A DNA stretch of 64,000 bases from CAJJDF01 sp965655625. Its GTDB lineage: Bacteria; Bacteroidota; Bacteroidia; Flavobacteriales_D; CAJJDF01. Under the pieces are notes generated by a model. That model searched no databases. It had not been told where the DNA came from and worked only from the letters and a program-made list of their open reading frames with translations. Of the stretch, positions 59,429 through 64,000 are shown piece after piece (the first letter of the stretch is position 1; each line of letters opens with the position of its first letter). The stretch spans positions 1 to 64,000 of the forward strand of contig CBFHHA010000007.1 in NCBI GenBank assembly GCA_965655625.1, written 5' to 3'. The position numbers and the translations under genes are program-made.

Positions 59429-60286
59429 TTAATTGAACAGAGAATTAAAACTGAAAGCTTCCTTGAGTCGAACTCCTTTTTCTGTCAATTGTAAAGTACA
59501 ACATTCATTGTGGTAGTCATGTTCTAAAAATAAGACGATTTCTTCTTCTGTACATTTGTTAAGAAAAAATTCTTTTTCATCAAGTGTTAATAAAGGTCTA
59601 GTATCGTAGCCCATTACATAAGGCAAAGGAATGTGCCCTACTGAAGGAAGTAAATCAGCCATAAAAGCTACTTTTTTTCCTTGGTAATTCAAGATTGGAA
59701 TCATTTGACTTTCGGTATGTCCATCTGCAAAGAAAAATTCCATGTTAGGAATTATGCCTTCAGAAAAATTTCCATTTCTCTCCACGAATTTCAATTGCCC
59801 AGATTCTTGAATCGGTAAGATATTTTCTTTCAAAAAAGAGGCTTTTTCTCGAGCATTAGGCTCGGTTGCCCATTTCCAGTGGTTTTCATTACTCCAGTAG
59901 ATGGCGTTAGGAAAATAGGTTTCATATCGCTCTTTGGAATTATTGTGAATAACGGCTCCTCCGCAATGGTCAAAATGCAAATGAGTGAGTACGACATCAG
60001 TGATTTCATCTAAACCAAATCCCAAAGATTCTATCGACTTTTTCAATGAGTCATTTCCAAACAAATAGAAGTGGCTAAAAAACTTTTCGGATTGTTTGTC
60101 GCCAATTCCCGTATCAATAAGTATCAGGCGATTTCCATCTTCAATGAGCATACATCGCATAGACCAATCGCACATGTTGTTAGTATCTGGAGTATTGGTT
60201 CTGGTCCATAGTGATTTAGGAACCACTCCGAACATTGCGCCCCCATCTAGTTTAAAATTTCCTGTGTTAATTGGGTGTAATTTCAT
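59429..60286 (-). CDS. MBL-fold metallohydrolase (lactonase/hydrolase group)
   Basis: A 285-residue metallo-beta-lactamase-fold hydrolase. LILIDTGIGDK is the first strand-turn, VVLTHLHFDHCGGAV holds the HxHxDH zinc motif, FADGHTESQMIPIL gives the next metal His, and VAFMADLLPSVGHIP the bridging Asp. HDYHNEC near the end may hold the last His. Substrate unknown: N-acyl-homoserine lactonase-like enzymes share this layout. No signal peptide. Upstream it is divergent from msrB. Confidence 0.88.
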   Translation of the reverse strand: MKLHPINTGNFKLDGGAMFGVVPKSLWTRTNTPDTNNMCDWSMRCMLIEDGNRLILIDTGIGDKQSEKFFSHFYLFGNDSLKKSIESLGFGLDEITDVVLTHLHFDHCGGAVIHNNSKERYETYFPNAIYWSNENHWKWATEPNAREKASFLKENILPIQESGQLKFVERNGNFSEGIIPNMEFFFADGHTESQMIPILNYQGKKVAFMADLLPSVGHIPLPYVMGYDTRPLLTLDEKEFFLNKCTEEEIVLFLEHDYHNECCTLQLTEKGVRLKEAFSFNSLFN

Positions 60287-60369
60287 GATTGATTTATTTG
60301 AGATAAAGATAAGAATTTTTGTAATGATTGAGAACCATACACGATATTGAATCCTATCTATTTATGTTT

Positions 60370-60377
60370 TAATTTTG
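60370..60377 (+). promoter_or_regulatory. -7 promoter box of msrB
   Basis: TAATTTTG, a TAnnTTTG match, 14 bases before the ATG at 60392. It supports that start over the TTG-led extension from 60347. Confidence 0.55.
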
Positions 60378-60391
60378 TTAAAATTATTCCT

Positions 60392-60937
60392 ATGAGAACC
60401 TGTATAATTATTGCACTTTTTTTTGTTGTGGCTAGTTGTTCACAAACTGTAAACAATGTAACCTCCCAAGATTCAGCTTCGGTGATGGTACAAAAAGAAG
60501 TAAGAACTGAATCAAGAGAAGAGTCTTTCCAGCGAGATTCCTCAATAGATTACGCTACCTATACAAGCGAGCAGTGGAAAGAAATTCTTACCACGAAGGA
60601 GTATTTTATTTTAAGAGAAAAAGGAACAGAAAAAGCTTTTTCTGGCGAGTATGTGAACAATAAAAAAGAAGGAGTTTATGTGTGCAAGGGATGTGCAACA
60701 CCCTTGTTTGCGTCAAACACGAAATTTAAATCTGGTACGGGTTGGCCTTCTTTTTACGACAAAATAAAAGACAATATTCTATCCATTCAGGATAATTCCT
60801 ATGGTATGCAGCGAACCGAAGTAATTTGTGCGGTTTGCAAAGGACATCAAGGCCATGTTTTTGTAGACGGACCCGAACCAACAGGACTGAGGTATTGCAT
60901 TAACTCAGAATCTCTTTACTTTGTAGAAAAGAAATAA
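60392..60937 (+). CDS. msrB: Peptide methionine-R-sulfoxide reductase MsrB, lipoprotein form
   Basis: Repairs methionine R-sulfoxides. Of 181 residues the first 15-20 form a lipoprotein signal (RTCIIIALFFVVASC), so this MsrB is exported, probably to the periplasm. The enzyme domain has VYVCKGCATPLF and ICAVCKGHQGHVF (two CxxC zinc pairs), SGTGWPSFYD and the catalytic RYCINSESL (Cys169), the usual active site. The signal peptide holds T8 (60417-60424) in correct frame. The Nudix gene follows three bases on. Confidence 0.95.
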   Translation: MRTCIIIALFFVVASCSQTVNNVTSQDSASVMVQKEVRTESREESFQRDSSIDYATYTSEQWKEILTTKEYFILREKGTEKAFSGEYVNNKKEGVYVCKGCATPLFASNTKFKSGTGWPSFYDKIKDNILSIQDNSYGMQRTEVICAVCKGHQGHVFVDGPEPTGLRYCINSESLYFVEKK

Positions 60938-60940
60938 CCC

Positions 60941-61573
60941 ATGGGAGAATCTGATTTGCAGAGAATTAAAACTCTTTTTTCGAATGAGTTGCCAGGAATG
61001 AAGGAGCATTTGAAAATGACTCCTTATCGTGCGCTAACCAAATCTGTACCAATCGACTGCAGAGAGGGATCGGTTCTGTTGTTGCTTTACAAGCGAGGAG
61101 AGGCTTGGTATTTTCCATTAATGCAAAGACAAGATTACAATGGAGTGCACGCCAATCAAATAAGTTTTCCGGGCGGAAAGGTGGAAAAAAATGACCAATC
61201 TAAATACGCAACCGCACTAAGAGAAACCCAAGAGGAAATCGGGATAAATGCGGCCCATATTAAATTAATAGGAGAGCTAAGCGAAATATATATTCCACCA
61301 AGTAACTTTCTTGTTTCAGCCTTTGTTGGATTTTGCACAAAAGAGCCTTTTTTTGTGAAAGAAGAGAAAGAAGTAAAAGAGATTTTGGAAGTCCCAATAC
61401 TCGATTTATTTAAACCCGAAATAATCAAGGAAACACAAGTTGATTTAAGGGGAGGATTAAAATTAAAAACACCTTATTTAGAGCTAAATAATAAGGTGGT
61501 TTGGGGAGCAACAGCAGCAATTCTAGCTGAGTTTAAATCACTAGCATTGCCTCAAAAAAGTGTGTTTGAATAA
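60941..61573 (+). CDS. Nudix hydrolase (CoA pyrophosphatase-like)
   Basis: A 210-residue Nudix enzyme. VLLLLYKRGEAWYFPLMQRQDYNGVHANQISFPGGKVEKND leads to the Nudix box GGKVEKNDQSKYATALRETQEEIGI (residues 78-102, G-x5-E-x7-REU-x-EE-x-GU pattern). The preceding Q/SFPGGK style resembles the CoA-diphosphatase (NudL/NUDT7) group, a probable role in trimming oxidised CoA or nucleoside diphosphates. It starts three bases after msrB, so it is in one operon with it. Confidence 0.88.
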   Translation: MGESDLQRIKTLFSNELPGMKEHLKMTPYRALTKSVPIDCREGSVLLLLYKRGEAWYFPLMQRQDYNGVHANQISFPGGKVEKNDQSKYATALRETQEEIGINAAHIKLIGELSEIYIPPSNFLVSAFVGFCTKEPFFVKEEKEVKEILEVPILDLFKPEIIKETQVDLRGGLKLKTPYLELNNKVVWGATAAILAEFKSLALPQKSVFE

Positions 61574-61654
61574 GCGTGGTGTCGGACTAATTGTGACGAG
61601 TTCGGTTGTTCAAAATAGTTTTGTGATTTTTAATGAAAATTTTGCAATTCAAAA

Positions 61655-61686
61655 TTGCATTTAACCCCTAATGTTTTTTATATTCG
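61655..61686 (+). promoter_or_regulatory. Promoter of gltA with overlapping inverted repeat
   Basis: TTG (61655-61657) and TATATTCG (61679-61686, one base off TAnnTTTG), 21-base spacer. GCAATT-CAA-AATTGC (61644-61658) overlaps the -33 element and may be an operator. A leader of about 60 bases follows before gltA. Confidence 0.45.
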
Positions 61687-61750
61687 CAGTGCGATGTGAA
61701 GATGTATTTTGCATCCAAAACCATTACATCAAATTTTTTTATAATAAACT

Positions 61751-63037
61751 ATGAGCGAAACAGCTAAATTCATTTTAGACGGAGAAACCTATGAGTTTCC
61801 TGTAATAACTGGATCTGAAAACGAAAAGGGGATTGATATTTCAAAACTAAGAGGACAATCAGGATATGTAACTCTTGATCCAGGATATAAAAACACTGGA
61901 GCCACTGAAAGTGGAATAACATTCTTGGATGGGGAAAAAGGAATTCTTAGTTACAGAGGTTATTCAATCGAAGAATTGGCTGAAAAATCGACTTTTTTGG
62001 AAGTAGCTTATTTGTTAATTGAAGGAGAATTGCCAAACAAAGAGCAATTGGAAGACTTTAATGAAAATATCAGAAAACATACGTTAGTTGCCGAAGATAT
62101 GAGAAAGTTTTACCAAGCTTTTCCTCACCATGCTCACCCTATGGGAGTGCTAGGTTCTTTGATTAATTCGCTCTCTTCGTTTTACCCAGAGTCTCAAGAC
62201 CCAAATAGAAGTGAAGATGCAATTGATTTAACTATATACAGACTAATAGCTAAAATCCCAACATTGGCAGCTTGGTCACACAAAAACGCTCAAAGACATC
62301 CGGTAGTCTACCCAAAGAATGAATTGAACTACAGTGAGAATTTCTTACAAATGATGTTCTCGGTTCCTTCTGAAGAATATGAAATTGACCCAGTAGTAGC
62401 CAAAGCACTAGATTTATTGTTTATTCTTCATGCAGACCATGAACAAAATTGTTCTGCTTCTACGGTAAGAATAGTAGGTTCTTCGCAAGCTAACTTGTAC
62501 GCATCTATTTCTGCAGGAATCTCTGCATTGTGGGGGCCTCTTCATGGTGGAGCAAACCAAGCAGTAATTGAGATGTTGGAAGACATCAAAAATGACGGAG
62601 GGGATGTGACAAAATATTTGAACAAAGCGAAGGACAAAAACGATCCGTTCAGATTGATGGGGTTTGGTCACAGAGTATACAAGAACTTTGATCCAAGAGC
62701 AAAGATTATCAAAAAAGCATGTGATGATGTATTGGATAAATTAGGAATTAATGATCCAGTTTTAAACATTGCTAAGAAATTAGAAGCAGCTGCTTTGGCA
62801 GATCCATATTTTGTGGATAGAAAACTATATCCAAACGTAGATTTTTACTCGGGAATTATTTACAGAGCTATAGGAATTCCTACAGAAATGTTTACGGTAA
62901 TGTTTGCAATTGGAAGACTTCCAGGATGGATAGCACAGTGGAAAGAAATGATTGAAACCAAACAACCTATTGGTAGACCTCGTCAGATTTATACAGGTGC
63001 AAACGCTAGAAACTACGTAGAACTTAACAAAAGATAA
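61751..63037 (+). CDS. gltA: Citrate synthase
   Basis: Joins acetyl-CoA and oxaloacetate into citrate. The 428-residue hexameric-type enzyme shows FLDGEKGILSYRGYSIEELA, PHHAHPMGVLGSLI, LHADHEQNCSASTVRIVGSSQANLYASISAGISALWGPLHGGANQAV with the active-site His, GFGHRVYKNFDPRAKIIKK (active-site His) and VDFYSGIIYRAIGIPTEMFTVMFAIGRLPGWIAQWKEM with the catalytic Asp region. Length and motifs are normal. The next gene follows after eight bases. Confidence 0.97.
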   Translation: MSETAKFILDGETYEFPVITGSENEKGIDISKLRGQSGYVTLDPGYKNTGATESGITFLDGEKGILSYRGYSIEELAEKSTFLEVAYLLIEGELPNKEQLEDFNENIRKHTLVAEDMRKFYQAFPHHAHPMGVLGSLINSLSSFYPESQDPNRSEDAIDLTIYRLIAKIPTLAAWSHKNAQRHPVVYPKNELNYSENFLQMMFSVPSEEYEIDPVVAKALDLLFILHADHEQNCSASTVRIVGSSQANLYASISAGISALWGPLHGGANQAVIEMLEDIKNDGGDVTKYLNKAKDKNDPFRLMGFGHRVYKNFDPRAKIIKKACDDVLDKLGINDPVLNIAKKLEAAALADPYFVDRKLYPNVDFYSGIIYRAIGIPTEMFTVMFAIGRLPGWIAQWKEMIETKQPIGRPRQIYTGANARNYVELNKR

Positions 63038-63045
63038 TCTTTTTT

Positions 63046-63414
63046 ATGCGAACCGCCCATTTTTTATTTCTTGGAGTTATTCTCTTGTTTTCTTGCGAAA
63101 ACAAGAAAGTCATTCCAGGTGAGGAAGTAAAAACTTTGAGTTTTGAGCAAACAATAAAACAACACACAATGGAGTATTGTTCGTGTGCTGTACCGCTAAA
63201 TGAATTTGTCAATACGGTTGATGTCGCTCAAATGGATTCATCTATTTATGACCAATACCAGATTCTACAGGCTCAATTTGAAAACTGTTTTGATCCATCT
63301 GGAGAGAAAAAAGCGTTTCGAGAGGGGCTTTCTGAAGATCAAAAGAAGAAACAGATAGAATTATTCAATCAGTACAGACAAGAACTTTGTCCCGAGGTAG
63401 TTCCAAAAAGTTAA
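63046..63414 (+). CDS. Small lipoprotein of unknown function
   Basis: A 122-residue lipoprotein: MRTAHFLFLGVILLFSC with lipobox Cys17. The mature part has HTMEYCSCAVPLNEF (CxC) and two further cysteines (NCFDPSG, LCPEV), which may form disulfides. Helical, charged, no known domain. It is eight bases after gltA and likely co-transcribed, ending at a strong terminator. Confidence 0.75.
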   Translation: MRTAHFLFLGVILLFSCENKKVIPGEEVKTLSFEQTIKQHTMEYCSCAVPLNEFVNTVDVAQMDSSIYDQYQILQAQFENCFDPSGEKKAFREGLSEDQKKKQIELFNQYRQELCPEVVPKS

Positions 63415-63439
63415 AGGAGTTAATAATGAATAAAGAATT

Positions 63440-63470
63440 AGTCCCTTACAAGGTGTAAGGGACTTTTTTT
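63440..63470. terminator. Bidirectional terminator between the lipoprotein gene and the convergent thioredoxin-fold gene
   Basis: A perfect 10-bp stem (63440-63449 with 63455-63464), 5-base loop, then seven T. On the minus strand it overlaps the end of the neighbouring gene's transcript. Confidence 0.9.
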
Positions 63471-63999
63471 ATTTTGTTCCAATATTAAATCGTCTAGGCT
63501 TTGTTTCTTTTTTCTTGATATCGAAAAATAATTTCTCAATTGAAATGTTTTGACCGTTAGGGATAGGTTTTGAAGCAGGAGCTTGCATTATTTTCCCGTT
63601 CTTATCAAGCAAAATATAATGAGGAATGGAATAAATATTAAACTCATCTAATAAATTAGAATTTCCACCATAGTATAACATGTTCCAGTCATAATCTGGA
63701 TGAGAAGAACAGTACTGTTCATATTTCCTATAGTTTGCATCTATATTGATACTTACCAGCTCAACTAACTCTCCATATTCTTCTTTTAATCTTTTAAACA
63801 CATCCATTTCTGCTTGGCTTTCTTTGTTCCATTTTGCCCAAAAGTTGATATAAACGTATTTTCCTTTGAAATTTTCAATGTCCACAATCTCTCTGTGTTG
63901 ATTTATTAATTTGATAGGGGAAGGCGTAGCACCGGGAACTAACTTTGTGATGTTCTTTATTATCTCCCGCGTTATTTTTCTTATTTCTTCATTCTTTCC
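63469..63999 (-). CDS. Thioredoxin-fold protein lacking active-site cysteines (5' part outside window)
   Basis: The frame is open to the right edge, so the N-terminus is missing. Visible is GATPSPIKLINQHREIVDIENFKGKYVYINFWAKWNKESQAEMDVFKRLKEEY, the usual TlpA/AhpC-type start of a thioredoxin domain. Where WCxxC should be stands WNKES, so both redox cysteines are absent. The later SIPHYILLDKNGKIM holds the cis-Pro. It should therefore be a structural or binding member of the family rather than a disulfide reductase. GTG at 63885 lies within the conserved domain and is not the true start. Confidence 0.85.
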   Translation of the reverse strand, partial: GKNEEIRKITREIIKNITKLVPGATPSPIKLINQHREIVDIENFKGKYVYINFWAKWNKESQAEMDVFKRLKEEYGELVELVSINIDANYRKYEQYCSSHPDYDWNMLYYGGNSNLLDEFNIYSIPHYILLDKNGKIMQAPASKPIPNGQNISIEKLFFDIKKKETKPRRFNIGTK

Positions 64000-64000
64000 A

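Overview
The window is a contiguous stretch of chromosome from a low-GC member of the Bacteroidota, most likely Flavobacteriales; I cannot name the genus. The reasons are: two proteins with type IX secretion (T9SS) sorting tails; promoters of the Bacteroidota type (-7 box TAnnTTTG) and A-rich leaders without Shine-Dalgarno sites; a bacillithiol gene (bshA); the long urocanate hydratase form; a DUF3467 gene directly after rpoC; and many small lipoproteins and beta-barrels. Nearly everything reads as host core and accessory genome. I see no prophage, CRISPR array, intact insertion sequence or plasmid gene.

Layout. 0-5.6 kb: 3' part of rpoC, DUF3467 and DUF423 genes, pckA. 5.6-11.6 kb: an exported protein facing a membrane-bound OmpR-type regulator, envelope proteins, a nitroreductase, arginase, and an interrupted pRiA4b ORF-3-like gene. 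11.6-19.4 kb: a secreted subtilisin, a probable copper-handling locus (a CNGKC protein, a beta-barrel, MbnP-like and MbnH-like proteins), then lipoproteins. 19.5-28.6 kb: alaS, hutU, a thiol-disulfide protein, tRNA-His, a ribosomal THX fusion, trmH, bshA. 28.7-36.4 kb: a SulP transporter, msrA, an S41 protease, carB, rpmH. 36.4-45.4 kb: a GT-C-like membrane enzyme with an MsbA-like exporter, an M42 peptidase, kdsD-kdsA for Kdo synthesis with a folded repeat between them, and folP. 45.4-55.1 kb: DUF1599, a DoxX/MauE-like protein, YihY, aroK, proC, DPP IV, and the feoA-feoB-FeoB-associated operon. 55.1-64 kb: serC, a T9SS choice-of-anchor protein, an MBL hydrolase, msrB, a Nudix hydrolase, gltA, and a thioredoxin-fold protein without cysteines that runs off the window end.

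How the genes work together. Several belong to central metabolism (pckA, gltA, serC, proC, arginase, hutU, carB, aroK, folP). A redox theme runs through bshA, msrA, msrB and the two thioredoxin-fold proteins. Metal handling is represented by feoAB and the MbnP/MbnH-like pair. Envelope building is represented by kdsD/kdsA, the MsbA-like exporter and the GT-C-like protein.

Most notable observations: (1) three exported-protein genes each carry one extra base in a T8/T9 tract inside the signal-peptide codons, which suggests phase variation, slippage or decay; (2) two perfect tandem 10-bp repeats lie between a frameshifted exported gene and a membrane-tethered winged-helix regulator; (3) a 105-bp REPIN-like element between kdsD and kdsA can fold into a perfect four-way cloverleaf; (4) ribosomal protein THX is fused to an Ala/Lys tail and a SAP/Rho-N-like module. 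All functional assignments come from reading the sequence; no database search was made.
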